Below are positions 34,370-43,230 of a stretch of 64,000 nucleotides of DNA, piece after piece. This DNA is from Hyphomicrobiales bacterium (lineage in GTDB: Bacteria > Pseudomonadota > Alphaproteobacteria > Rhizobiales > Rhizobiaceae): positions 49,195 through 113,194 of the forward strand of contig UBTY01000040.1 of the NCBI GenBank assembly GCA_900468535.1, read 5' to 3'. Every line of letters starts with the position of its first letter. Within the stretch, counting starts at the first letter, position 1. The notes beneath the pieces are model-generated. The model was not told the DNA's origin, did no database searches, and saw nothing but the letters and a program-made list of their open reading frames with translations. The position numbers and the translations under genes are program-made.

Positions 34370-35628
34370 AAGCCGAAGCATTGTCGCCACGCAGGAAAAT
34401 ACTGGTCGTCCTGAAGGGCTATCCACGCCTTTCGGAAACCTTCATTGCACAGGAACTGCTCGGTCTCGAGCGCGCCGGTTTCGATCTGACGTTGATTTCC
34501 ATGCGCCGGCCGACCGACAAGAAGCGCCACCCTGTCCATGACGAGATCAATGCGCGCGTCGTCTACCTGCCTGAGTACCTGCACGAGGAGCCCGTTCGGG
34601 TTTTGAAAGGACTTTTGTCAGGAATTCGCAGGCAGGGCTTCGGTTCCTTGATGCGCCGGTTTTTCCGGGATCTGCCGCGTGACATCTCGCGCAATCGCTT
34701 TCGTCGCTTGGGACAGGCGCTTGTTCTCGCCCGCGAATGGCCTGACAACGGCGAGTGGCTGCATGCTCATTTCATTCACACCCCGGCGTCCGTCACCGAA
34801 TATGCGAGCATCCTGACCGGCGTGCCCTGGACATGCTCCGCCCATGCTAAGGACATCTGGACATCGCCGGACTGGGAACTCAGCGAAAAGCTTGGCAGCG
34901 CACGCTGGACGGTCACCTGCACCAAGGGTGGCCATGACCACATGCGCACGCTGACATCAAGGGACGATGCGGTTCACCTGAGCTATCACGGTCTTGATCT
35001 GGCGCGCTTCGGGCATTTTGCCGGTAAACGCTCGCTTCGGGACGGCAAGGATCCGTCCGATCCTGTGTCTATCCTGAGCGTCGGCCGAGCCGTCGAGAAA
35101 AAGGGATACGACACCCTGCTCAGGGCCCTGGCACTCTTGCCCCGCGACCTTCACTGGCGGTTCGAACATATCGGAGGGGGTGACGAACTTCCGAAGCTCA
35201 AGGTACTTGCCAAGGACCTCGGACTGTCCGACAGGATCGTCTGGAAGGGTGCACTCGCGCAGGAAGAAGTGCTTGACCACTACCGCCGTGCCGATCTGTT
35301 TGCGCTCGCTTGCCGCATCGCCGCGAACGGCGATCGCGACGGCCTGCCCAACGTGCTGGTCGAGGCATCAAGCCAGGGGCTCGCCTGCATCTCGACCGAA
35401 GTATCGGGCGTGCCGGAACTTATCACGGACAAGGAGACCGGCCTTCTGGTCCAGCCGGAAGATCCTGTCGCACTTTCTCGCGCCCTGCTGGCAGCGATGA
35501 CCGATCCTGCGCTGCGCCATCGTCTCGGCAGCGCTGCCGAAGAGCAAGTCCGGTCACACTTCGACTATCATGCAAGCATTCGCCAGCTTAAACACCTGTT
35601 CGAAGCGGAATGGCTGAAAGCTTCATGA
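34366..35628 (+). CDS. GT4-type glycosyltransferase
   Basis: A 420-residue retaining GT-B enzyme. The N-terminus is KILVVLKGYPRLSETFIAQELLGLERAG, the pattern of exopolysaccharide glycosyltransferases. The C-terminal donor domain has ILSVGRAVEKKGYDTLLRAL and DGLPNVLVEASSQGLACIST, with the E-x7-E equivalent. It starts at GTG 34366 overlapping the previous stop and ends overlapping the next ATG, so three glycosyltransferases are translated as one block. It probably adds a sugar to the same glycan as its neighbours; the linkage is unknown. Confidence 0.85.
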   Translation: MKAEALSPRRKILVVLKGYPRLSETFIAQELLGLERAGFDLTLISMRRPTDKKRHPVHDEINARVVYLPEYLHEEPVRVLKGLLSGIRRQGFGSLMRRFFRDLPRDISRNRFRRLGQALVLAREWPDNGEWLHAHFIHTPASVTEYASILTGVPWTCSAHAKDIWTSPDWELSEKLGSARWTVTCTKGGHDHMRTLTSRDDAVHLSYHGLDLARFGHFAGKRSLRDGKDPSDPVSILSVGRAVEKKGYDTLLRALALLPRDLHWRFEHIGGGDELPKLKVLAKDLGLSDRIVWKGALAQEEVLDHYRRADLFALACRIAANGDRDGLPNVLVEASSQGLACISTEVSGVPELITDKETGLLVQPEDPVALSRALLAAMTDPALRHRLGSAAEEQVRSHFDYHASIRQLKHLFEAEWLKAS

Positions 35629-36758
35629 CGGCTCCCCGCATCTTCTTCTATGTCCAGCACCTCCTCGGCATCGGCCACATTGCGCGGGCCAGCCGTATTG
35701 CCAGCGCCATGGTCGATGACGGCTTCGACGTGACCGTCGTAACCGGCGGGCTGCCTGTACCGGGGTTTCCGGCTCCCGGGATAAAAACCGTGACTTTGCC
35801 GCCGGTCGTCGCAAGCAACGCCGGCTTTTCCGGGCTGGCCGACGCCAATGGCACGGCCGCTGACCAAGCCTTTCTCGACCGCCGGCGTGACCTGCTGCTT
35901 TCGGCATTCGAGGACACGAAGCCCGATGTCGTGCTGATCGAGGCCTTTCCGTTCGGCCGCCGCCAGATGCGTTTCGAATTGCTGCCGCTTCTGGAAGCTA
36001 TCGAAAAGACAAATCCGCGACCAAAGCTCGTAAGTTCGGTTCGTGACATCCTGCAGGAAAACCGCAAGCCCGGAAGAGATGCGGAAACGGTTTCCCTCGT
36101 GAAAACCCATTTCGACGCAGTGCTCGTCCATGGCGATCCCAACTTTGTTCGCCTGGAGGATACGTTCCCGCTGACCGCGGAGATTGCCGACAGGGTGCGC
36201 TATACCGGCCTCGTCGCGCCGTCCGCGGCCCCGGTTCCCGTTGAGACATTCGACGTGATAGCGTCCGCAGGTGGCGGCGCCGTCGGGATCGACCTATTGA
36301 AGGCAGCCGCGACCGCTGCTGCTCGTCTGCCCCACTCTCTGAGCTGGCTACTGATCAGCGGCCCCAATTTGCCGGAGCAGGACTACGCTGCGCTCGGAAG
36401 TGCGTTGCCGCCAAATGTTTCGCTTGTTCGCTTCCGCAAAGACTTCCCTTCGCTCCTGGCGAAGGCAAGGGTTTCGATCTCGCAGTCCGGTTACAACACT
36501 GTTGGTGATCTGCTGCGCAGCGAATGCAATCCTATTCTCATACCGTTTGTCGCCGGCGGAGAAACGGAGCAGACCGTCCGCGCCGAGCGATTGCAGAAAC
36601 TCGGATTGGCTGACGTGCTCCCAGAGGTCGGGTTGACTGCGGACAGGGTCGCCGAGGCCGTGGAGGCAGCGTTGCAGCCGAGGTCAAAACCAGAGATCTT
36701 CCTCAATCTCGAGGGGGCGCGGGAGAGCGCCCGGATCATTCGGGCAATGATCGGCTAA
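35625..36758 (+). CDS. Second predicted MurG-like glycosyltransferase (COG4671 type)
   Basis: A 377-residue paralogue of the gene at 33161. It has RIFFYVQHLLGIGHIARASRIASAM at the N-terminus (again the G-x-GH motif) and ISQSGYNTVGDLLRSECNPILIPF in the donor domain. The ATG at 35625 overlaps the stop of the GT4 gene; an alternative ATG at 35610 is in frame. The order COG4671-GT4-COG4671 suggests a dedicated pathway adding several sugars. The region after it (36759-36953) holds no gene and probably carries the next promoter. Confidence 0.75.
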   Translation: MTAPRIFFYVQHLLGIGHIARASRIASAMVDDGFDVTVVTGGLPVPGFPAPGIKTVTLPPVVASNAGFSGLADANGTAADQAFLDRRRDLLLSAFEDTKPDVVLIEAFPFGRRQMRFELLPLLEAIEKTNPRPKLVSSVRDILQENRKPGRDAETVSLVKTHFDAVLVHGDPNFVRLEDTFPLTAEIADRVRYTGLVAPSAAPVPVETFDVIASAGGGAVGIDLLKAAATAAARLPHSLSWLLISGPNLPEQDYAALGSALPPNVSLVRFRKDFPSLLAKARVSISQSGYNTVGDLLRSECNPILIPFVAGGETEQTVRAERLQKLGLADVLPEVGLTADRVAEAVEAALQPRSKPEIFLNLEGARESARIIRAMIG

Positions 36759-36953
36759 CCCCTCGCACTTTATGAAAGTCCTATGATATAAGCAGACAAG
36801 CGACGAGATTCGGCGCAGTTTGCTGCGGTGCCTTCTTGTTGATTTCTCTTTGATTTCCGGCGGCCGGGTTTCGATGCTTCCAGTCTTGGCTTTTCGTCCA
36901 TTTTCTGCAGCAGCGCTGCTGTTTCCCATTTTCCAGTCAATCAACGGTTAGCA

Positions 36954-39668
36954 ATGGAAAAAAGCCTCGCGCGCTATATCTGGTCGAATACGAGACTCCA
37001 GCAGCTGTGGATTCTTGCGGTCGTTGCCGTCTCGATGATCCCCTACTTCCTGTCCTTCGACCTGCCGAAGCAGATCGTCAACGGCCCGATTCAGGGATCG
37101 GGGTTCGAGGGTGAAGGCGCGACGCAGACCTTCTTCCATCTTTCCTACACATTCCCCTTGATCGGCAAGGTGGAGTTCTTCCAGGGCATCCAGCTTGATC
37201 GCCTGCAGATGCTGATGGCCCTCAGCCTGGTATTTCTCGCGCTCGTCGTCCTGAACGGCCTCTTCAAGTTCTATATCAATACCTACAAGGGGCGCCTGGG
37301 CGAGCGCATGCTGCGGCGTATCCGCTTCCAGCTGATCGATCGCGTCCTTCGCTTCCCGCCCAACCATTTCAAGCGTGTGAAGTCGGCCGAGATCGCGACG
37401 ATGATCAAGGACGAAGTTGAGCCCATGGGCGGCTTCACCGGGGACGCCTTCGTTTCGCCGGCGCTCCTCGGCGGCCAGGCGATTACAGCGCTCGCATTCA
37501 TCATCGTGCAGAATTTCTGGCTGGGAATGATCGCGGCGGGGATCGTCGGCGTGCAGGCTGTCGTCATCCCGCGCATGCGCAAAAGGCTGCTCGAGCTCGG
37601 CCGGCAGCGCCAGCTGACCGCCCGCGAATTGTCCGGGCGCGTCGGCGAAATCGTCGACGGCATCGGCACTATTCACGCCAACGACACGTCCAATCTGGAA
37701 CGAGCGGACATCGCCTCGCGGCTCGGGCTCATTTTTTCGATCCGCTACGATCTTTATCAGTGGAAGTTTCTGGTCAAATTCCTGAATAACTTCCTGGCAC
37801 AGGTCACGCCGTTCCTGTTCTACGCGATCGGCGGCTATCTCGCGCTCCAGGGCCGCCTCGACATTGGTCAGCTGGTTGCCGTCATCAGCGCCTACAAGGA
37901 TCTGCCCGGCCCTCTCAAGGAGCTGATCGACTGGGATCAGATGCGCCAGGACGTGCAGGTCAAGTACCAGCAGGTCTACGAGCAGTTCAACGTCGAGCCG
38001 CTGATTAACGAGAAGATCCAGGATGTGGATAGCGACATCGTCGCACCCCTCGTTGCCTCCATCGTCGTCACCAACCTTGCCGTCAGCGATGACAGCGGCG
38101 CGCGCCTGATCGATCACGTTTCGGCGGAAATCAAACCGAACGAGACTGTCGCGATCGTCGGCCCGAACGCCAGCGGTGCGGAAGCATTCGCCGAAGCGCT
38201 CGGCCGACTCGTTTGGCCAGACACCGGCCGCATCACCATTGACGGCAAGGATCTGCTGGAACTTCCTGAGTCGGTCACGGGGCGACGGATTTCTTATGCC
38301 TCGTCGGATATGTATTTCTTCCAGGGCGCGCTGCGTGAGAACCTTTTCTATGGCTTGAAACACGCGCCGCTCAAGGAGCCTGCCTACAACGAGACCGAAG
38401 CGACCGAGGCCAAGTGGCACGCCATCGAAGCGACGAAGGCCGGCAACCCGACGCTTGATCCCTTGAGCGACTGGGTGGACTACAGTTCCGCGGGCGCAAC
38501 CGGCCCCGACGATCTCCTGAAGACCATCCGTCCAGTGCTGGATGCGGTGCTGATCTCTCAGGATATTCTGGACCTCGCGTTGCGATCCAACGTTGACACG
38601 CAGGTCCATGTCGCTTTGGCCGATCATATCGTCGACCTCAGGCGAGCCCTGCGCGAGCGCATGCAGGAATCCGACCTTGGAAACATCGTCGTTCCCTTTG
38701 ATTTCGATAGCTACAACGCCCAGGCAACAGTCGGCGAGAACCTGCTGTTCGGTTCCATGAAGCGGCCTGCGATGAACAATCGCCGGCTCGCTGCGCATCC
38801 CTATTTCCAGACGCTGTTCCGAGACACGGGCTTGAGCAATGATCTCTATGCCATGGGCCTCGAGATCGCCGAAAACGCCGTCGAACTCTTCCACGATCTG
38901 CCGCCGGATCACCCGTTCTTCCAGCAACTGACTTTCATGACGGCGGACGATATTCCGACCTATCAGGCGCTGCTCCAGAAATTGTCGAGCCGCACGTTCG
39001 ACGATGCGGCGCCCGAGGAACGCTCGGCCATCATCCGACTGAGCTTTGCCTATATCGAGCCACGTCACCGCTTCGGCCTGCTGACGGACGAACTGATGGC
39101 AAAGATCGTCAGTGCGAGAAAGCAGTTCCACGAGAACATTCCCGATGACCTCTCAGCCGTCATCGAGCGCTATGATCCTGAGCACTTCATTTCGTCCACC
39201 AGCCTGATGGACAACGTGCTGTTCGGCCGTATCGCCTACCAGCAGGCCGATGCATCCGACCGGATACGCGCGATCATGGGCGACCTCTTCGATTCTCTCG
39301 ATCTCTACGACGACGTCCTGTCGATCGGCCTGGAATTCGATGTCGGCTCTGGCGGCAAGCGGCTGACGATGGTGCAGCGGCAGAAGCTCAACCTCGCACG
39401 CGCCCTGATCCGCCGCTCGGACTATTTCATCTTCAACCGCCCGCTTTCCGCACTCGATCAGCGCGTGCAGGACCAGATCACCCACAATATCGTCAATGGC
39501 TTGCATCGCGAGGGCGAGAGGCCATCGATCATCTGGGTGCTTTCGAACGCAAAGCTGGCGGAGATCTTCGACCGGATATTGCTGTTCGACCGCGGCAACC
39601 TTGTCGAGGCCGGCAACTTTCCCGAACTTTCCGAACAAAACGGTATGTTCAAGGAACTGTTATCGTAA
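36954..39668 (+). CDS. ABC-exporter-like fused protein with degenerate ATPase domain (pseudo-ATPase)
   Basis: A 904-residue protein. Residues about 15-340 are an ABC exporter-type transmembrane domain, with RRIRFQLIDRVLRFPPNHF as the coupling region. Residues 360-904 are nucleotide-binding-domain-like but lack catalytic residues: Walker A is GPNASGAEAF (403-412, lysine lost), Walker B reads DYFIFNRPLSALD (823-835, Asp and Glu lost), the signature is GSGGKRLTMVQRQ (798-810), and the Q-loop Gln and H-loop His are not seen. About 330 extra residues separate the halves and contain three ENLLFG-like motifs (462, 595, 753). It cannot be a normal ATPase; it may need a partner or act as a scaffold. 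The frame is long and intact, so it is not decay. Confidence 0.8.
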   Translation: MEKSLARYIWSNTRLQQLWILAVVAVSMIPYFLSFDLPKQIVNGPIQGSGFEGEGATQTFFHLSYTFPLIGKVEFFQGIQLDRLQMLMALSLVFLALVVLNGLFKFYINTYKGRLGERMLRRIRFQLIDRVLRFPPNHFKRVKSAEIATMIKDEVEPMGGFTGDAFVSPALLGGQAITALAFIIVQNFWLGMIAAGIVGVQAVVIPRMRKRLLELGRQRQLTARELSGRVGEIVDGIGTIHANDTSNLERADIASRLGLIFSIRYDLYQWKFLVKFLNNFLAQVTPFLFYAIGGYLALQGRLDIGQLVAVISAYKDLPGPLKELIDWDQMRQDVQVKYQQVYEQFNVEPLINEKIQDVDSDIVAPLVASIVVTNLAVSDDSGARLIDHVSAEIKPNETVAIVGPNASGAEAFAEALGRLVWPDTGRITIDGKDLLELPESVTGRRISYASSDMYFFQGALRENLFYGLKHAPLKEPAYNETEATEAKWHAIEATKAGNPTLDPLSDWVDYSSAGATGPDDLLKTIRPVLDAVLISQDILDLALRSNVDTQVHVALADHIVDLRRALRERMQESDLGNIVVPFDFDSYNAQATVGENLLFGSMKRPAMNNRRLAAHPYFQTLFRDTGLSNDLYAMGLEIAENAVELFHDLPPDHPFFQQLTFMTADDIPTYQALLQKLSSRTFDDAAPEERSAIIRLSFAYIEPRHRFGLLTDELMAKIVSARKQFHENIPDDLSAVIERYDPEHFISSTSLMDNVLFGRIAYQQADASDRIRAIMGDLFDSLDLYDDVLSIGLEFDVGSGGKRLTMVQRQKLNLARALIRRSDYFIFNRPLSALDQRVQDQITHNIVNGLHREGERPSIIWVLSNAKLAEIFDRILLFDRGNLVEAGNFPELSEQNGMFKELLS

Positions 39669-39762
39669 TATTCTATTGGAGCGGCAACAGTGACGTCCTT
39701 CGAGGGGGACGGAATGGAATTCTAGCGGACGCACCGCGTGTGCGACGGGGGTAAATAGGCTC

Positions 39763-40233
39763 ATGTTGTTGAGAGATGAAGTCGAAATGCTGCGGCGCGT
39801 GCCGATCTTCTCGAGGATTGCGCCAGCCAAGCTAAAGCTTTTGGCGTTCACCTCAGACCGAATGACCTACAATGCCGGGCAGGATTTGTTCCGCCAGGGC
39901 GACCCGGGCGATGCCGCCTATGTGATACTCTCGGGCACAGCCGATATTCTCGTGCATTCGCCAGCCGGCGACATCAAGGTTGCGGACGTCGAACTCAATT
40001 CGATCGTCGGCGAGATCGCAATCCTCTGTGATGTCTCGCGAACGGCCACCGTGAAGGCGACCTCGCATCTTGAGGTGCTGCGCATCAGCAAAGAGCACTT
40101 TTTGAAGCTGCTCAGCGACTTTCCGGAGATGGCCGTCGAAATCATGCGCGTCCTTGCCGACAGACTTAATCATACGACCGCTGAACTGACCGCGGCGCGC
40201 GCCGCGAAGCGCCCGCAAGCCGCGGCGATGTAA
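39763..40233 (+). CDS. Stand-alone cyclic-nucleotide-binding domain protein
   Basis: A 156-residue cNMP-binding protein with no DNA-binding or other output domain. The beta-barrel is present (NAGQDLFRQGDPGDAAYVILSGTADI), and the phosphate-binding cassette GEIAILCDVSRTATVKA (83-99) has the Glu and Arg that hold the cyclic phosphate. After the C-helix it ends in an alanine-rich tail. It follows the degenerate ABC protein by about 94 bases on the same strand, so it may be its cNMP-sensing partner. With four cyclase-like genes nearby, cAMP is the likely ligand. Confidence 0.85.
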   Translation: MLLRDEVEMLRRVPIFSRIAPAKLKLLAFTSDRMTYNAGQDLFRQGDPGDAAYVILSGTADILVHSPAGDIKVADVELNSIVGEIAILCDVSRTATVKATSHLEVLRISKEHFLKLLSDFPEMAVEIMRVLADRLNHTTAELTAARAAKRPQAAAM

Positions 40234-40256
40234 GTTTTTTAGTTCTCAAGATGCAG

Positions 40257-40289
40257 AAAAGCCCGCCTGTCAGCACCAGGCGGGCTTTT
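40257..40289 (+). terminator. Rho-independent terminator after the cNMP-binding gene
   Basis: A perfect 13-base stem (AAAAGCCCGCCTG with CAGGCGGGCTTTT) around TCAGCAC. T-rich sequence follows, and on the other strand an A-run becomes a T-run, so it can also end the convergent transporter gene. Confidence 0.9.
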
Positions 40290-40306
40290 CGTTTGTGCAA
40301 TATCGG

Positions 40307-41638
40307 TCAGTCGCGTTGCTCGAGCGCCTTGCTGAAGGCCAATGCCGCAAGCGTACAGAGCGCGCCCGACAGCAGATAGTAGCCGACGTAGTGCAAGCCG
40401 AAGCGGCTGGACAGCGTCAGCGCCACGAGTGGCGCAAAGCCGGCGCCGACGAGCCAGGCCAGATCCGACGTGAAGGCCGCGCCAGTGTAGCGGTAGCCTC
40501 TGCCGAAGCGCGAGGAGATCGAGCCCGTTGCCTGGCCGAAGGAAAGTCCGAGGACCCCGAAGCCGATGATGACGAAGGCGTCCTGCCCTTCCGAGCCCGT
40601 TGCGATCAGCAGAGGACCGACGAAGCTGAAGATGGCGATCAGCACGGCACAGACCGCCAGCTGGGCACGGCGACCGATGCGATCGGCAATCATGCCCGAG
40701 ACAATGATCGCGACGAGACCGACCATTGCGCCAATGATCTGGACGACCATGAAGGCTCCGATCGGCTGGGTGCCGTAAAGGAACATCCAGGTCAGCGGGA
40801 AGATCGTGACCAAGTGGAACATCGCGAAGCTTGCCAACGGCACGAAGGCGCCTAGCAGGATGTCACGGCCATGAACGCGAAGGACCTGATTGATCGGCGC
40901 GGCTTCCAGCTCATGCTGCTCGAGCAACGTGCCGAACTCCTGCGTCATCACGAGGCGCAGTCGTGCAAAGAGCGCAACGACGTTGATCGCGAAGGCGACG
41001 AAGAACGGATAGCGCCAACCCCAGCTGAGGAAGTCCTCGTTCGAGAGATTCGCGATGAAATAGCCGAAAATGACGCTTGCGAGAGCAAAGCCGATCGGCG
41101 CGCCCAACTGCGGGATCATCGCGTACCAGCCGCGGTGGTTCTTGGGTGCGTTCAACGCTAAAAGCGAAGCAAGACCGTCCCAGGCGCCACCAAGCGCGAA
41201 TCCCTGTCCAAGACGGAAGAGAGCGAGAAGCGCAACCGCCCAGGCACCGATCTCGTTGTAGCCGGGCAGGAAAGCGATCGACGCCGTCGAGCCGCCGAGC
41301 AGGAAAAGTGCGATCGTAAGTTTAGTGCCGCGACCATAGAGGCGGTCGATCGTCATAAAGACCACCGAGCCCACCGGGCGAGCCAGGAACGCAAGCGAGA
41401 AGATTGCGAACGAGTAAAGCGTCGCCGTCAGTCGATCAGGCGCGAAGGGGAAGATCAGTTGTGGAAAGACCAGGACCGAAGCCAGGCCATAGACGAAGAA
41501 ATCAAAGAATTCGGACATGCGTCCGATGATGACGCCGACTGCGATGCTGCCGGCCGAAACCGGTTTGTCAGCATGGATCAATCGTGCGTCGCGTTCCATC
41601 GATGTGGATGATGGACCGTAGTTTGATGCATTAGCCAT
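40307..41638 (-). CDS. MFS transporter, metabolite:H+ symporter (MHS/ShiA-type)
   Basis: A 443-residue protein with about 12 TM helices. The MHS-family patterns are present: GVIIGRMSEFFDFFVYGLASVLVFPQLIFP at the N-terminus (in parts) and the loop motif RPVGSVVFMTIDRLYGRGTKLT. These symporters import dicarboxylates, shikimate, aromatic acids or glycine betaine. The start at 41638 follows GAGGGAGG; an upstream ATG at 41662 is in frame but lacks a ribosome site. It is convergent with the cNMP-binding gene, sharing the terminator. The substrate is unknown. Confidence 0.85.
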   Translation of the reverse strand: MANASNYGPSSTSMERDARLIHADKPVSAGSIAVGVIIGRMSEFFDFFVYGLASVLVFPQLIFPFAPDRLTATLYSFAIFSLAFLARPVGSVVFMTIDRLYGRGTKLTIALFLLGGSTASIAFLPGYNEIGAWAVALLALFRLGQGFALGGAWDGLASLLALNAPKNHRGWYAMIPQLGAPIGFALASVIFGYFIANLSNEDFLSWGWRYPFFVAFAINVVALFARLRLVMTQEFGTLLEQHELEAAPINQVLRVHGRDILLGAFVPLASFAMFHLVTIFPLTWMFLYGTQPIGAFMVVQIIGAMVGLVAIIVSGMIADRIGRRAQLAVCAVLIAIFSFVGPLLIATGSEGQDAFVIIGFGVLGLSFGQATGSISSRFGRGYRYTGAAFTSDLAWLVGAGFAPLVALTLSSRFGLHYVGYYLLSGALCTLAALAFSKALEQRD

Positions 41639-42017
41639 TAAACGCCTCCCTCGTTGAGGCACCCTGTGGCAAAGCGCCTCACAGCGATCTTGAACGAACC
41701 ACTACGCTTATCAAGTCCGATCGACGTAAATAGTTCATCATCGGGCGCGAAAATTAGATGTGGATCAAAATTTACCGTCCGGCCGCGTAAAACCGGCTCA
41801 TAAACACTGGCGCAGGCCGGTCAGGCGGTTATATTAGCGCCTCAAATATGCCCGCGCAGAAAAATCCTTCGAGCGCAAATCAGGATTTTGACTTTAGGCG
41901 CGACGTGCCTTATCCCGCAGTGCGGCATTTCTGCTGCGCTGCGACCAAACACCTCATGTTGCTATCAAGTGTAGTGCTTTAGTCGCGGATCGGACGAAAC
42001 AAAAAGAGCATAGAGAC
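41639..42017. other. Divergent intergenic region upstream of cyo operon
   Basis: A 379-base gap, AT-richer than the genes, presumably holding the promoters of the transporter (leftward) and cyoABCD (rightward). It contains an inverted repeat AAAATCCT/AGGATTTT (41861-41868 and 41882-41889). No gene was recognised; no CRP-like or FNR-like palindrome was confirmed. Confidence 0.5.
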
Positions 42018-43184
42018 GTGCAAAAACTGCCAAAGTTTTCCCGCCATCTCCTCATTCTGCCACTGCTTTTCGCACTGACAGGATGCAATTTGGTGGTCAT
42101 GTCGCCCTCGGGCGATATCGCCGTTCAGCAGCGTGACCTGATCATCGTATCGACGGTTTTGATGCTGCTGATCATCATCCCGGTGATCTTCCTGACGTTC
42201 CTGTTTGCCTGGCGCTATCGCCGCTCCAATACGGCAGCTACCTATGATCCCGAATGGCATCACTCCACGCGTCTCGAAGTCGTCATCTGGTCGGCGCCGC
42301 TGGCGATCATTATCGCGCTTGGCGCAATCACCTGGATCAGCACCCACAAGCTCGACCCCTATCGTCCACTGGATCGGATCGACGCCGAACGCGCCATACC
42401 TGCCGATGCAAAGCCACTGACCGTCGAGGTCGTGGCGCTCGACTGGAAATGGCTGTTCTTCTATCCCGAACTTGGCATTGCCACCGTCAACGAACTGGCA
42501 GCGCCGGTAGACGTTCCGATCAATTTCAAGATCACCTCGTCATCGGTCATGAACTCGTTCTACATCCCGGCGCTCGCGGGCCAGATCTACGCGATGCCCG
42601 GAATGCAGACGAGGCTGCATGCCGTTATCAACAAGGAAGGCGTATACGACGGCTTCTCGGCGAACTACAGCGGCGCCGGCTTCTCGCACATGCGCTTCAA
42701 GTTCCACGGCGTGAACCAGCAGGGCTTCGACGATTGGGTCGCACAGGTCAAGCAAAGGGGCACGACGCTGAACCGCGACACCTACCTGAAGCTTGAACGT
42801 CCGAGCGAAAAAGAGCCGGTTCGCTACTATGCTTCCGCCGACAAGGATCTCTACGATGCGATCCTCAACATGTGCGCAACGCCCGGCAAGATGTGCATGA
42901 ACGAAATGATGCACATCGACATGATGGGCGGCGGCGGCAAGGAAAGCGCCGAAAACCGCGAAAAGCTCGAATATGACACCCGTCATGTCGACGACCTCAG
43001 CGGCGACCACGGCATTGCAGGCGATAACTCTGAAGCGCCCCAAGCCACCCCTGCTGGAGCGACGAATGGCGAAAGCGGCGACATGCAGAACATGCCGGGA
43101 ATGCAGCATGACGGTCACACGATGCCCGGCATGACCAACGGAACCGGCGGCGAGACGACGCCTGCGCAACCAAACAGCAACTAA
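42018..43184 (+). CDS. cyoA: Cytochrome bo3 ubiquinol oxidase subunit II
   Basis: A 388-residue lipoprotein subunit: signal peptide and lipobox LTGC (Cys about residue 23), two TM helices, and a periplasmic cupredoxin-like domain that lacks the CuA ligands, as in quinol oxidases. The segment VVALDWKWLFFYPELGIATVNELAAP is typical. It starts with GTG. The C-terminal tail (about 330-388) is unusual: rich in Met, His, Gly and Asn (GDMQNMPGMQHDGHTMPGM). First gene of cyoABCD. Confidence 0.94.
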   Translation: MQKLPKFSRHLLILPLLFALTGCNLVVMSPSGDIAVQQRDLIIVSTVLMLLIIIPVIFLTFLFAWRYRRSNTAATYDPEWHHSTRLEVVIWSAPLAIIIALGAITWISTHKLDPYRPLDRIDAERAIPADAKPLTVEVVALDWKWLFFYPELGIATVNELAAPVDVPINFKITSSSVMNSFYIPALAGQIYAMPGMQTRLHAVINKEGVYDGFSANYSGAGFSHMRFKFHGVNQQGFDDWVAQVKQRGTTLNRDTYLKLERPSEKEPVRYYASADKDLYDAILNMCATPGKMCMNEMMHIDMMGGGGKESAENREKLEYDTRHVDDLSGDHGIAGDNSEAPQATPAGATNGESGDMQNMPGMQHDGHTMPGMTNGTGGETTPAQPNSN

Positions 43185-43230
43185 GACCTGGCGCTTTGCG
43201 TCGATACGACATCAATGAACGGGTTAATCC

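Noticed and set aside
36948..39131. Very long (727-codon) open frame antisense to the pseudo-ABC gene
   Set aside because: It mirrors the codons of the + strand gene; the composition is highly charged and repetitive (frequent acidic residues), with no recognisable domain. The + strand frame has a clear exporter membrane domain.
36954..39668. Interpreting the degenerate ABC protein as a pseudogene
   Set aside because: The reading frame is uninterrupted for 904 codons, codon use matches its neighbours, and the gene is followed by an intact partner and terminator.
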